The notes under the pieces were generated by a model. The model had not been told where the DNA came from and ran no database searches. It saw only the letters and a program-made list of their open reading frames with translations. The position numbers and the translations under genes were made by a program. A stretch of DNA of 64,000 nucleotides, taken from Membranihabitans maritimus. GTDB lineage: Bacteria; Bacteroidota; Bacteroidia; Chitinophagales; Saprospiraceae. Each line of letters begins with the position of its first letter. Positions within the stretch are counted from its first letter, which is position 1. The stretch covers positions 1-64,000 of the forward strand of contig NZ_JAJSLW010000010.1 of the NCBI RefSeq assembly GCF_021729145.1. The letters run 5' to 3'. Positions 18,849 to 28,521 of the stretch are shown in pieces.

Positions 18849-19562
18849 TTATCTCCACTCCTGCAATGCAGCATTAAGAGCTTCTTCTACCCGTATTCTC
18901 GGTTTGTGAAAATAAATCATTCCATGACCGGGCAACATTATATCGGTATCGATCTTTGAAAATCGAAGGAGTGATTCCGTATATTTACTTTTGTCAAAGT
19001 CAATGGAGCCATCCCACCCGAAAAATCCACTTAATAAGGTACCGATGACATCTCCACTTACGACAATTTTCTTTCCTTCCCATTGAAAAAGATAGGCTGT
19101 ACATCCCATACTGTGCCCAGGTAAATGCATGGCTTCAATTTCCAGATTGAGAATAGTGAATTTTTCTTTGTCTACAATGCGACGGTCCACTTCGAAAGGA
19201 GAAAAAGTTTTGTGATAGAGGTATCCACAGCACCGATCATCCCCCGTTGCCACAGCATCAGCTGTTTCATTAATAGCAATTGTATATATATCCATTTCTT
19301 TTATTAGATGTCCTGCACCGGCATGGTCCAAATGAGGATGGGTGAACAGGCAGAACTTTATATCTTTGGGGTCAAGCCCCCAATATCTCATATTTCCAAA
19401 AATTTGCTCCAGGGTATCACCACATCCACAATCAAAGAGGATTAATCCATCATTCGTTTTTAGTGTATAGGTGTTGCCATCGTTCCACATTGCTCCGGGC
19501 TGGTCGTAGGTGATTCCATTCAAGTCACCGCCTACCTGGTATAAACCATTTAATATTTGCAT
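18849..19562 (-). CDS. MBL-fold metallo-hydrolase
   Basis: A 237-residue protein with the binuclear metal motif THPHLDHAG (His75, His77, Asp79, His80), a third His in LPGHSMGC, an Asp in VVSGDVIG and the last His in LPGHGMIYF. This is the glyoxalase-II-like class of the metallo-beta-lactamase fold; the substrate cannot be told. It has no signal peptide. It lies 41 bp upstream of the exonuclease on the same strand and could be co-transcribed with the repair pair, though a role in repair is not implied by its family. Confidence 0.8.
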   Translation of the reverse strand: MQILNGLYQVGGDLNGITYDQPGAMWNDGNTYTLKTNDGLILFDCGCGDTLEQIFGNMRYWGLDPKDIKFCLFTHPHLDHAGAGHLIKEMDIYTIAINETADAVATGDDRCCGYLYHKTFSPFEVDRRIVDKEKFTILNLEIEAMHLPGHSMGCTAYLFQWEGKKIVVSGDVIGTLLSGFFGWDGSIDFDKSKYTESLLRFSKIDTDIMLPGHGMIYFHKPRIRVEEALNAALQEWR

Positions 19563-19662
19563 TTTCTTTTAAGTTTAAAAGTAGAATTAATTAAGTAACA
19601 TTTAATTGGCCAATGAGTATTTTTCTATATTCAAGGTCATTCCATCAAGTATAAAGATAACT

Positions 19663-20890
19663 ATGAATATTTTTGATAAAACGTTACTGGGAATAACAAC
19701 ATTCTTTTAGGCTTGAAGATTTTTTCTTGTAACGAAGTTAATGAGGGAAAGAGATATTTATTAACTGATGATATCTATAATTCTGATGTTGCATTGATTG
19801 ATAATTCTGAAAATAAGCGTTTCACTGTATTCGAATTAGATGATTCCATGTCTTCTTCTGGATAGGTGTATCCTATGGGTGAATTGACTGATCTTGTCAT
19901 ATTTGAAGGGAGAATTTACTTGGCATCCAACGTTAAATTAAATTGTTTGTTCTGCATTCTATACCCGGTGGTTTTCTTTTTACAATCGTGAAAGGACCGT
20001 ATAGTATCAATACTATCTATTCCCTTCAGTTTGAAAAGGGGCTATAATATGTCTATCAGTAAAGCGTGAATCGAATTATCAGTGTTTTGTTTTATCCCAG
20101 CAGAAGAAATAGTGGAATTATATGAGAAAGGAATTATAGACTTACATTTTCCGTAAATACCGCCAGTGTTTATAAATAATCGATTAGTTACTTCGGCTTA
20201 TAATTATAAGCAGGGAGTTATACCCTTGGCGTTTTGGTTTGACCGGTTCGATAGGCAGAGGAAAATGGTCAATGCCGAAAGAGACAAACGCAGGCATAGC
20301 TTTAGCTGCGGCGAGTATTGACGATGAAGGAAGTGATCATTTCCCTCCGCAGAAATCGGTCAGAATCAAGAGTCATGGGTTTAGTATTATTTTCTTCTAC
20401 CAATTTATTCTTTTAAATCCTTCCCCAAATCCATTTTATGTGGATTTGTTTTTGCCCGATTAGAGGAGTAAAAATAGCGATTTCAATAAAAATTTTGGTT
20501 TAATGGTAGCGAGAGGAATAAATAGAGATTCTTTTTATGTTAGATCTAGGCATAGACCGATACTAATGGAATTTAATAACTATAGTGAATTATTAGGTGA
20601 ATTTCATTTTGGTAATGGTGCTTTTTTCGTGAATATATAAATCAGATAATAGTTGAAAGGAAAAAGTCTGGATATGACTAGCCCGAAGGGGGTGGTTTTA
20701 ATTATGCAAGTGTGTTAATATGCAATGGAAAATTCTAGTTTCAAAAGGTCAATGCAGCAATGGAGATCCGAGGCAGACCGGATGAGTATTACTTCTTGGT
20801 ATGATTACCCTAGAAAAATATTCATAGTAAGTAAAATGAAATATTCATTTGAAAGAAGAATTATATCTCCTATTGCAGTTTGAAAATGAA
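19663..20890 (+). pseudogene. Decayed lipoprotein gene (possibly 6-bladed beta-propeller/DUF4221-like)
   Basis: From the ATG at 19663 the frame reads a signal sequence (MNIFDKTLLGITTFF), then breaks near 19708. Shifting one base restores LGLKIFSC, a good lipobox, and a continuing sequence (NEVNEGKRYLL, VALIDNSENKRFTVFEL). Further stops and shifts occur at about 19863, 20045, 20155 and later, yet protein-like runs continue, for example FIPAEEIVELYEKGIIDL and GINRDSFYVRSRHRPILMEF. The signal-lipobox front and the order of segments resemble propeller-type lipoproteins of Bacteroidota; this family guess is weak. The 3' limit is approximate. The gene is certainly non-functional if the sequence is correct. 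Confidence 0.6.
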
Positions 20891-20958
20891 ATCATAACCG
20901 GGTAAGGATCTAAAGGTATTCAGTGGTGTGGTATCCATGGTATTATGTTGGATTATAC

Positions 20959-20966
20959 TATTTTTG
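20959..20966 (+). promoter_or_regulatory. TAnnTTTG-type -7 element upstream of nadE
   Basis: TATTTTTG is an exact TAnnTTTG match 31 bp before the GTG start of nadE. No good TTTG partner is seen at the expected spacing, so this is a weak promoter call. Confidence 0.35.
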
Positions 20967-20997
20967 TGTACTTTAAAAATGAACTAAAATCTATATA

Positions 20998-22635
20998 GTG
21001 AAAATAGCCATTGCTCAAATCAATTATCACATAGGCAATTTTGAAGGGAATTTTTCCAAAATGAAGGAAGCGATCACAAAAGCCAGGGGAGAAGGGGCTG
21101 ACCTGGTATGCTTTAGTGAGTTAGCTACTACTGGGTACCCACCCAGGGATTTTCTTGAATTTCGGGATTTCGTAGAACTTTCGAATAGGTTAATTGATCG
21201 CCTTAAGGATCTTAGCGGAGACCTGGGAATAATATTGGGTGCTCCAACAATCAACCCGGTAATTGAAGGTAAAGATTTGTTCAATTCCGTTTACTTAATT
21301 CACGAAAAGGAAGTGAAATATGTACAACACAAGGCACTTTTACCGACCTATGATATTTTCGATGAGTATCGGTATTTTGAGCCGGGCAGGGGATTTGGTG
21401 TAGTTGAATTTAAAGGTAAGAAAATTGCACTTACTGTCTGTGAAGATATTTGGAATGTGGGTAATGAAAATCCACTGTATACTATTTCACCGTTGGATGA
21501 AATTATCGGACTAAAACCCGATTTTGTGGTGAATGTATCGGCATCACCTTTTTCATATAAACAATCGCAGCAAAGGATAGAGGTGGTAAAGGCGAACGTT
21601 GACCGGTATAAAATACCTTTTTTTTATATCAATCATTGTGGGGCTCAAACTGAATTACTATTCGATGGTGGTTCATTGGTGGTTAATCAGCGTGGGGTGG
21701 TAGTAGATGAGATGCCTTACTTCGAGGAATGTTTTCGATGTTATGACCTGGAAGAAGTAGTGGCGACTGATGTAAGTAATGAACAGGATAAATCTAAGAT
21801 GGATTTGATCCACCGAGGAATTGTCATGGGCATCCGTGATTACTTTGGGAAATTAGGACTCAAGACTGCAGTACTTGGACTTTCGGGGGGTATTGATTCT
21901 GCTGTTACCTGTGCTTTGGCGGCAGAGGCTTTGGGGCCGGAGAATGTTCGCGTGGCTCTTATGCCCAGTAAATATTCCTCAGATCATTCGGTAGATGATG
22001 CGCGGCAATTGGCAGAGAATCTTGGTGTCCAATATGATATTATCAGTATTCGGGATCCATATGAGGCTTTTTTGAATAGTATGAAACCCGTGTTTCTGGG
22101 GCGTAAATTTGATGTAACAGAAGAAAATATCCAGGCGAGGATAAGAGGTACGATAGTAATGGCTATTTCCAATAAATTCGGAGCTATCCTATTAAATACT
22201 TCCAATAAGAGTGAGGCTGCAGTGGGATATGGGACACTGTATGGCGATATGGCGGGAGGATTGTCGGTAATCGGTGATGTTTACAAAACAGAGGTATATG
22301 AACTTGCCAGATATATTAACCGGAATAAAGAAGTTATCCCCGAGAATTCAATTATTAAACCACCTTCAGCTGAATTGCGGCCTGACCAAAAGGACAGTGA
22401 CTCTCTCCCTGAATACGAGATACTTGATGAAATACTTTATCAATATATTGAGGAAGTAAAAAGTCCTCAGGATATTATTGCTGATGGATATGACGCCGAA
22501 TTAGTGGCAAGAATCCTTAAACTAGTCAATACAAATGAATTCAAAAGATTCCAGGCTCCTCCTGTAATCCGGGTAAGTCCCAAAGCATTTGGAATGGGTA
22601 GGAGAATGCCTATCGTTGGAAAATATTTATCATGA
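20998..22635 (+). CDS. nadE: Glutamine-hydrolysing NAD+ synthase
   Basis: A 545-residue two-domain enzyme of the last step of NAD biosynthesis: deamido-NAD + ATP + glutamine to NAD. The N-terminal nitrilase-fold glutaminase has the full triad Glu41 (CFSELATTGYPPRDF), Lys112 (QHKALLPTYDIFDE) and Cys148 (LTVCEDIWN). The C-terminal synthetase has the P-loop SGGIDS at residues 296-301. So it can use glutamine rather than needing free ammonia. The start is a GTG; the protein begins exactly where the family does (KIAIAQINY). It stands alone after a pseudogene. Confidence 0.95.
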   Translation: MKIAIAQINYHIGNFEGNFSKMKEAITKARGEGADLVCFSELATTGYPPRDFLEFRDFVELSNRLIDRLKDLSGDLGIILGAPTINPVIEGKDLFNSVYLIHEKEVKYVQHKALLPTYDIFDEYRYFEPGRGFGVVEFKGKKIALTVCEDIWNVGNENPLYTISPLDEIIGLKPDFVVNVSASPFSYKQSQQRIEVVKANVDRYKIPFFYINHCGAQTELLFDGGSLVVNQRGVVVDEMPYFEECFRCYDLEEVVATDVSNEQDKSKMDLIHRGIVMGIRDYFGKLGLKTAVLGLSGGIDSAVTCALAAEALGPENVRVALMPSKYSSDHSVDDARQLAENLGVQYDIISIRDPYEAFLNSMKPVFLGRKFDVTEENIQARIRGTIVMAISNKFGAILLNTSNKSEAAVGYGTLYGDMAGGLSVIGDVYKTEVYELARYINRNKEVIPENSIIKPPSAELRPDQKDSDSLPEYEILDEILYQYIEEVKSPQDIIADGYDAELVARILKLVNTNEFKRFQAPPVIRVSPKAFGMGRRMPIVGKYLS

Positions 22636-22834
22636 ACAAGTAACTCCAAGCGTTAATCCGTAAGACACTAGTTTGAATTGAAAAGCCCGAAGTTTACTTT
22701 CCAACATTGCGTTTTGACCTTTAAACAGTAAGCGATAGACAACAATCTTCTATCACTAGTTTTACTCTTCTTTTATAATAATTTAAGAATTTTATAAAGA
22801 TTTGATAAATAGGTAATTGTGTGAATGGTGACTG

Positions 22835-23518
22835 ATGGATGATATTTTTATCCTTCAATCAATTATATCAATTATTATGTTGCGCTTGTACCGGAGAGTA
22901 AAACCGTTCATTGTTACCTCATTATTCTTTCTTCTATCTAGTATATTACTGATAACTATATTTTCAAAGAGGGAACTTCATTTGATGATCAATAAATGGA
23001 ACCACCCATTTCTGGACCAATTTTTCAAGTATGTTACTTACCTCGGTGATGGATTAGTAGTGATCTTATCCATTCCGGTGATAGCTTACTTGCGAAAAAA
23101 AAACATAAGGAAATGTATTTATTTAGGCCTTTCAATATGTTTAGGGGCCGGAATAATTGCTCAATTCTTTAAAAAGCTGGTTTTTAAAGGAAGCAAACGA
23201 CCTGCAGCTTATTTTCCTAATGATGTTCTCCACCTTGTGAAAGGCGTAAAAGTTCATTATTGGCATACCTTCCCTTCAGGACATAGTGCATCTGTATACG
23301 CATTAATGCTATTTTGTGTTTTTTTGTTTCCGAAAAACAAGTTGTTTCAGGTCTTTTGTGCTATAATTGCTTTTATAGTATCGTTGTCCAGAGTATATTT
23401 ATCCCAACATTTTTTAGAGGATATTATAGGGGGAATGGTGTTGGGGGTAGTATTGTTTTTCCCAATAGTAAAAAGTTTTTATATAAAGTCCGAAGAATAT
23501 ATCGTAGAGTGGAACTGA
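22835..23518 (+). CDS. PAP2-family membrane phosphatase
   Basis: A 227-residue membrane protein with five to six hydrophobic helices and the three phosphatase motifs: K-x6-RP (KLVFKGSKRP), PSGH (TFPSGHSAS) and SR-x5-H-x3-D (SRVYLSQHFLEDIIGG). It dephosphorylates a lipid phosphate, for example undecaprenyl pyrophosphate or phosphatidic acid, at the outer face of the inner membrane. A start at the Met15 codon (22877, MLRLYRRVKPF) is also possible. Its stop overlaps the GTG start of the GT39-type glycosyltransferase. This pairing, a polyprenyl-phosphate recycler beside a polyprenyl-phosphate-sugar user, suggests a shared lipid-linked sugar pathway. Confidence 0.88.
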   Translation: MDDIFILQSIISIIMLRLYRRVKPFIVTSLFFLLSSILLITIFSKRELHLMINKWNHPFLDQFFKYVTYLGDGLVVILSIPVIAYLRKKNIRKCIYLGLSICLGAGIIAQFFKKLVFKGSKRPAAYFPNDVLHLVKGVKVHYWHTFPSGHSASVYALMLFCVFLFPKNKLFQVFCAIIAFIVSLSRVYLSQHFLEDIIGGMVLGVVLFFPIVKSFYIKSEEYIVEWN

Positions 23519-25062
23519 AATTTAATGATCAATCAAGGTTAGTTCTATTACTAATATTCGGCCATTTTATTTTCAGGCTTTTTGTTGCCGTGAATATTGA
23601 ACTGAGTATAGATGAGGCGTATTATGCCTTGTATGCATTATATCCTGAGTGGAGCTATTTTGATCATCCGCCTATGGTGGGGCAATTGATCCGCTTAACC
23701 ACATTGGGAATGAATTTTCCTACAGAACTTTCAATGCGCCTGGGACCCTTATTAATCGGGTCAGTAAATCTATATTGGGTCTATAAAATTGGGGTTTTGA
23801 TTTCCGGTCATAGAGTTGGGCTCTTCGCAATGGTAATGACTATTGGGTCTGTTTATATTTGTCTGATAACAGGTGTATTTATTATGCCTGATGCTCCTCA
23901 AAGCTTATTTTGGTTAATTTCTATACTATGTTTTATTCAATACCTCAAAAAAGATAAAATTATATTTTTATTGGGGTTTTGTTTTACTTGTGGATTGGCT
24001 TTGCTTTCAAAATATCACAGTGTTTTTTTAATCGTTGGCGCCCTTTTCTATTTCCTGGTTTTTGCGTTTCGAAAAAAAAATTTTAAAGAAGTATTATTTG
24101 TTCTCATCATTCCCATTTTAATCTTTTTGCCAGTTTTGATTTGGAATTATCAACATGAATTCATGTCTTTTACCTTTCATGAGAATCGGGTTGGTAATTC
24201 AGAATTTACAATAACCTGGAATTATTTTCTGACGGAGTTATTGGGGCAGATTTTTTATATCAATTTATTTAATGCTATACTTGTTGTGATTGGAATTCGT
24301 CTGGTAATAAAAAACTGGGCCCAATTTAATCGAGATGCGGTGTTGGTTTTTTTATATGCCTGCGGTCTACCCCTAATCGCAATCGTATTGATTATGTCTT
24401 TCTTTAACCAGACATTGCCACATTGGAGTGGACCTGCCTATTTTTCATTATTCTTAGCAACGGCCTATGTCCTGGAAGGTGTTGGGATATTGTCGAATTC
24501 AAAAAGAGTTAGGCGATTACTTAAATGGGGGATTGGTTTTTTGGTCTTTACTATTGGCCTTGGATTAGCCCACTTTAATTGGGGAATTTTGCCTATGGAG
24601 GAATCTTCCGATCCGGATCGAATGGGGATGCATGATATTAGTTTGGATTCATATGGTTGGGGAACATTAAAAGAACAATTCAATGAGTTAGCAGAAAGAG
24701 ATGTTGCTTTTGGGATTATGGATAGTTCCTTTTCTTTGATTACGAGAAACTGGTTTCCGGCAGGCCATATAGATTTTTACTTTGGATTCTCTGAAGGCAG
24801 GGACTTGTTTGTGACTGACAAACTAACAGAAAAACACCAATATCATTTTACCAACAAATACCGTGGTGGAATTCCCCCAGGTGGAGATGCTTATTTTATA
24901 ACATCATCTCGTCATTATTACCCTCCCAAAGAGGACTTGTTACAATCATTTGAATCGGTTGATGAGCCTGTTAAATTATACGTATATCGCTCCGGAAAAC
25001 CAACGTATTTCCTATATATCTATAGACTCAGAGGGGCGACAAAACGCATGTTTGGATTTTAG
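23509..25062 (+). CDS. GT39/ArnT-like membrane glycosyltransferase
   Basis: I place the start at the GTG at 23509 (517 residues). The frame is open further upstream, but that part lies inside the PAP2 gene and is unlike any start of the family. The first helix is followed by ELSIDEAYYALYAL with the catalytic-site acidic pair Asp35-Glu36 and then YFDHPPMVGQLI, the hallmark of bacterial PMT-2/ArnT-like enzymes. About ten further helices and a soluble C-terminal domain follow. Such enzymes move a sugar from a polyprenyl phosphate to a lipid or protein on the periplasmic side. The acceptor is unknown. It overlaps the PAP2 stop by ten bases, indicating translational coupling. Confidence 0.85.
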   Translation: MELKFNDQSRLVLLLIFGHFIFRLFVAVNIELSIDEAYYALYALYPEWSYFDHPPMVGQLIRLTTLGMNFPTELSMRLGPLLIGSVNLYWVYKIGVLISGHRVGLFAMVMTIGSVYICLITGVFIMPDAPQSLFWLISILCFIQYLKKDKIIFLLGFCFTCGLALLSKYHSVFLIVGALFYFLVFAFRKKNFKEVLFVLIIPILIFLPVLIWNYQHEFMSFTFHENRVGNSEFTITWNYFLTELLGQIFYINLFNAILVVIGIRLVIKNWAQFNRDAVLVFLYACGLPLIAIVLIMSFFNQTLPHWSGPAYFSLFLATAYVLEGVGILSNSKRVRRLLKWGIGFLVFTIGLGLAHFNWGILPMEESSDPDRMGMHDISLDSYGWGTLKEQFNELAERDVAFGIMDSSFSLITRNWFPAGHIDFYFGFSEGRDLFVTDKLTEKHQYHFTNKYRGGIPPGGDAYFITSSRHYYPPKEDLLQSFESVDEPVKLYVYRSGKPTYFLYIYRLRGATKRMFGF

Positions 25063-25236
25063 CAGGTGTTGTAATAAGTTGGTTTTTAGATATTTAAATG
25101 TGTTTGTGTTTGCTTGTTTTTTTTAGGTTTTTGCCAAAGCCAAAATAATACCAATAAAAGAAAAATATTACAAAGCTGCGAAACGTATATATTGTCAAAT
25201 TTACGTTAGATAATTTTTTAAATTGAAAAACTAGAA

Positions 25237-26817
25237 ATGTCAAATATTATTACTGATCAGAGAATAGGTTACAAATTATCCAGTGAGGGGACAAATTCTT
25301 TTCGAAGTCATGATCCGGCAAAAAACCAGGCATCTGGTCCGGAATTTATGGAAGCAACGGAAGCGGAGGTTGAAAAGGCTTGTGAGATAGCCGGGAGGGC
25401 CTTTCTGGAATATAGGAAGTGGTCAGGAAAGAGCAAAGCAGCTTTTTTGGATAGAATAGCTGATGAAATTGAAAAAGTAAAAGAAGAATTGGTGAAAGTA
25501 GCAGATTCAGAAACAGCTCTCGGTGAGGGTAGATTGAATGGTGAATGCGGAAGAACTACGGGCCAATTGCGTTTTTTTGCAAAGATTTTACGGGAAGGAT
25601 CCTGGGTGAATGCTACGATCGATTGTGCTACAACAGAAGATCAGGGAAGTCAGGGAGATATCAGACAAATCCAGGTACCATTGGGACCCGTTGTTGTCTT
25701 TGGGGCCAGTAATTTTCCATTAGCTTTTTCAACAGCAGGAGGAGATACTGCATCTGCACTGGCTGCAGGTTGCCCTGTTGTGTACAAAGCTCATCCTGCA
25801 CATCCCCAAACATCATCAATAGTGGGAAACGCTATTTTAAAAGCAGCTGAGAAAGAATCATTACCTGAGGGCGTCTTCTCTATTGTGTATGGAACTTCTC
25901 ATACGGTTGGGGGACTCCTGGTAACTAATGAAAATATCTCTGCAGTTGGATTTACCGGATCATATAAAGGTGGAAAGGCACTTTTTGATCTGGCGAATAA
26001 TAGACCGGTTCCTATACCTGTATTTGCTGAAATGGGAAGTGTTAACCCAGTATTTTTATTGCCTGGAAAAATGGAAAACCATGCGGATGAGCTGGCAAAA
26101 GGATTGGCAGGGTCTATTAATTTGGGCGTAGGTCAATTTTGTACAAATCCTGGCGTGTTTGTTACTTTTAGATCAGAAACTTCTGATCGATTTTTGGGAT
26201 TATTGAAATCTGAAATTGAAGGAGCAGCTGAGGGTACTATGTTAACAAAGGGAATTGCTTCTGCTTATTGTTCAGGTACTAAAGCTCTATCTTCTATTCC
26301 CGGAGTAGAAACTATCGTACATTCCAGTGAGGAAAATGGCACAATAGTTCGTCCAGCTTTGTATAAAACTAACTTGACAACAATCCGGAAGAGACCTGAA
26401 ATATTAGAAGAAGTGTTTGGTCCGTCCTCATTAAATATTGTAATTGACGAAAGTGAATTAGGCGATTTGATAGAATTGTTTAGCGGACAGTTAACGGCTA
26501 CTATTCATGGAGATGATGCAGATATTGAGAAGTATAGCGATCTGGCGGAGCGATTAGCTCAAATTGCGGGTAGGGTCATTTTTAATGGATTCCCAACAGG
26601 AGTCGCCGTAAATAATGCTATGATTCATGGAGGACCATTTCCGGCTACAACAAACTCCTCGTCTACCTCAGTAGGGGGGAAGGCAATTTATAGATTTACC
26701 AGAGGCGTATCGTACCAGGCTTATCCTCAGGAATTATTACCTGAGGAGTTGAAGTACGATAATCCATTAAATATATGGAGGTTGCTCAATGGAGAATGGA
26801 CAAAAAATCAAGAATAA
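25237..26817 (+). CDS. 2-oxoglutarate semialdehyde (2,5-dioxovalerate) dehydrogenase
   Basis: A 526-residue NAD(P)-dependent aldehyde dehydrogenase with the catalytic Cys302 (GVGQFCTNPG) and Glu265 (FAEMGSVNP), plus the cofactor-binding pattern GFTGSYKGG. Sequence features such as RSHDPAKN near the front and HGGPFPATTN near the end are typical of the branch that oxidises 2-oxoglutarate semialdehyde to 2-oxoglutarate, the last step of non-phosphorylative pentonate and aldarate breakdown. It is the first gene of a same-strand run (25237-31901) whose other members make exactly this substrate, which supports the assignment. Confidence 0.88.
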   Translation: MSNIITDQRIGYKLSSEGTNSFRSHDPAKNQASGPEFMEATEAEVEKACEIAGRAFLEYRKWSGKSKAAFLDRIADEIEKVKEELVKVADSETALGEGRLNGECGRTTGQLRFFAKILREGSWVNATIDCATTEDQGSQGDIRQIQVPLGPVVVFGASNFPLAFSTAGGDTASALAAGCPVVYKAHPAHPQTSSIVGNAILKAAEKESLPEGVFSIVYGTSHTVGGLLVTNENISAVGFTGSYKGGKALFDLANNRPVPIPVFAEMGSVNPVFLLPGKMENHADELAKGLAGSINLGVGQFCTNPGVFVTFRSETSDRFLGLLKSEIEGAAEGTMLTKGIASAYCSGTKALSSIPGVETIVHSSEENGTIVRPALYKTNLTTIRKRPEILEEVFGPSSLNIVIDESELGDLIELFSGQLTATIHGDDADIEKYSDLAERLAQIAGRVIFNGFPTGVAVNNAMIHGGPFPATTNSSSTSVGGKAIYRFTRGVSYQAYPQELLPEELKYDNPLNIWRLLNGEWTKNQE

Positions 26818-26847
26818 CTAAAATAAAACGGCATACAGCCGAGACAA

Positions 26848-28506
26848 ATGAAACCTATGAAAAGTGTTTTGCAGATACACGAATCTGATAACGTCTGGGT
26901 GGCTTTAAAAGACTTATATCAGGGAGAAGCACTGCGTATTAACGGTACTACAGTAAAGTTGAATTTTAATATTCCCGCTAAACATAAGGTAGCCATTAAA
27001 GATTTGAAGAAGAGTGATGAAGTCTTTATGTATGGAATTAAGGTTGGGGAGGCATTGCGAGATATAAATAAAGGCGATTTAATTAGTACTGAAAATGTAC
27101 GACATGCGGTTGTGCCTTATGGAGTAGAGGATTTTGAAACGACATACGACTGGCAAAAACCCGATGTGTCAAAGTGGAAAGATCGAACTTTTATGGGGTA
27201 TCACAGGCAAAATGGAAAGGTGGGTACCGCAAATTATTGGTTGGTAATACCTTTGGTTTTTTGTGAAAACCGGAATGTATCCGTTTTGGAAAAAGCTTTT
27301 AGGGAGGTTTTTGGTTCTGGTAAGGATAATTTATTTGCCAATTATTTATTGCATTTGTGCGATACGCATAACGGCGGCGGCGAAAATGGCGGATTTAATA
27401 ATGACGACCTATCAGCCACTTTACCAAGATATCATAATTATTTTGAGAATGTTTCCGGGATACAATTTTTAAAACATCAAATGGGGTGCGGGGGTACCCG
27501 TGATGATGCTGCTACTTTAACCGGGCTCCTGGCAGGATATATTGCACATCCGAATGTAGCAGGTGCTACAATTCTAAGCCTCGGGTGTCAGAATGTGCAA
27601 AAAGAAATGATAACGGAGCAAGTTCAAAAGAGAATGAATGGAGGCGAAAAACCTTTTTATTTTTTTGAACAGCAAAAGTTTCAATCATCAGAGAAAATGT
27701 TGCTGGAGGCTATCGAGACTACCTTTAATGGAATGGCGGAAGCTAATCAGATTACACGTCAACCTGCACCATTAAGTGAATTGGTACTCGGTATGGAATG
27801 TGGAGGCTCTGACGGATTTAGCGGTATATCTGCCAATCCCGTCGTGGGAGGAGTTTCTGATCGTATGGTGGCATTAGGAGGAGGGGTGATTTTATCAGAA
27901 TTTCCGGAACTATCAGGTGTAGAGCAAAACTTAATTAAACGGTGTGTAAATGAAAAAGTAGCCCGGAGGTTTATAGAATTAATCCATTCCTATGAAAAGA
28001 ATGCAATAGCTGTAGGCTCAGGGTTTGATTCCAATCCCTCTGCCGGAAATATAAAAGATGGATTAATTACAGACGCTATTAAATCAGCAGGAGCTGCACT
28101 TAAAGGGGGGCAGTCACCTATAAAAGATGTTCTGGATTATCCGGAAATGGTAAAAGAAAAAGGACTTACCCTGTTATGCACTCCTGGTAACGATGTTGAA
28201 TCTACAACGGCTATGGCGGGATCAGGAGCGACTTTAATTTTATTTACCACAGGATTGGGTACTCCTACTGGGAACCCGATAACACCTGTAATTAAAATTT
28301 CAAGTAACACGCACATTTATAATAAATTAAATGATATCATTGACTTTAATACCGGTGAAGTAATTGAAGGAACAAAAGGCATTGATGAACTGGCTGATGA
28401 TTTATTAGAAATGGTTATTGCTGCAGCTTCTGGTGAATATTTACCAAAAGCAGTTTCGCTCGAACAAAATGATTTTATTCCCTGGAAAAGAGGGGTTTCT
28501 TTATAA
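26848..28506 (+). CDS. UxaA-family sugar-acid dehydratase (altronate/galactarate/pentonate type)
   Basis: A 552-residue protein with an N-terminal SAF domain (~10-95, with VAIKDLKKSDEVFMYG) and the large C-terminal UxaA/GarD domain, including CDTHNGGGENGG, HQMGCGGTRDD, LGMECGGSDGFSG and CTPGNDVESTT. Cys and His residues of these motifs bind the catalytic metal. The family removes water from D-altronate, galactarate or related acids to give 2-keto-3-deoxy acids. Neighbours that end at 2-oxoglutarate favour galactarate/glucarate or a pentonate over altronate, which would give KDG. A second start at Met4 is possible. Confidence 0.85.
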   Translation: MKPMKSVLQIHESDNVWVALKDLYQGEALRINGTTVKLNFNIPAKHKVAIKDLKKSDEVFMYGIKVGEALRDINKGDLISTENVRHAVVPYGVEDFETTYDWQKPDVSKWKDRTFMGYHRQNGKVGTANYWLVIPLVFCENRNVSVLEKAFREVFGSGKDNLFANYLLHLCDTHNGGGENGGFNNDDLSATLPRYHNYFENVSGIQFLKHQMGCGGTRDDAATLTGLLAGYIAHPNVAGATILSLGCQNVQKEMITEQVQKRMNGGEKPFYFFEQQKFQSSEKMLLEAIETTFNGMAEANQITRQPAPLSELVLGMECGGSDGFSGISANPVVGGVSDRMVALGGGVILSEFPELSGVEQNLIKRCVNEKVARRFIELIHSYEKNAIAVGSGFDSNPSAGNIKDGLITDAIKSAGAALKGGQSPIKDVLDYPEMVKEKGLTLLCTPGNDVESTTAMAGSGATLILFTTGLGTPTGNPITPVIKISSNTHIYNKLNDIIDFNTGEVIEGTKGIDELADDLLEMVIAAASGEYLPKAVSLEQNDFIPWKRGVSL

Positions 28507-28521
28507 AAGATATTAAATAAC

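Noticed and set aside
20239-20463. 74-codon plus-strand frame as a separate small gene
   Set aside because: It lies inside the decayed lipoprotein gene and mixes its frames; no independent evidence.
23314-23508. Longer N-terminus for the GT39-type protein
   Set aside because: The extra residues overlap the PAP2 gene in another frame and do not resemble the family; GTG at 23509 fits better.
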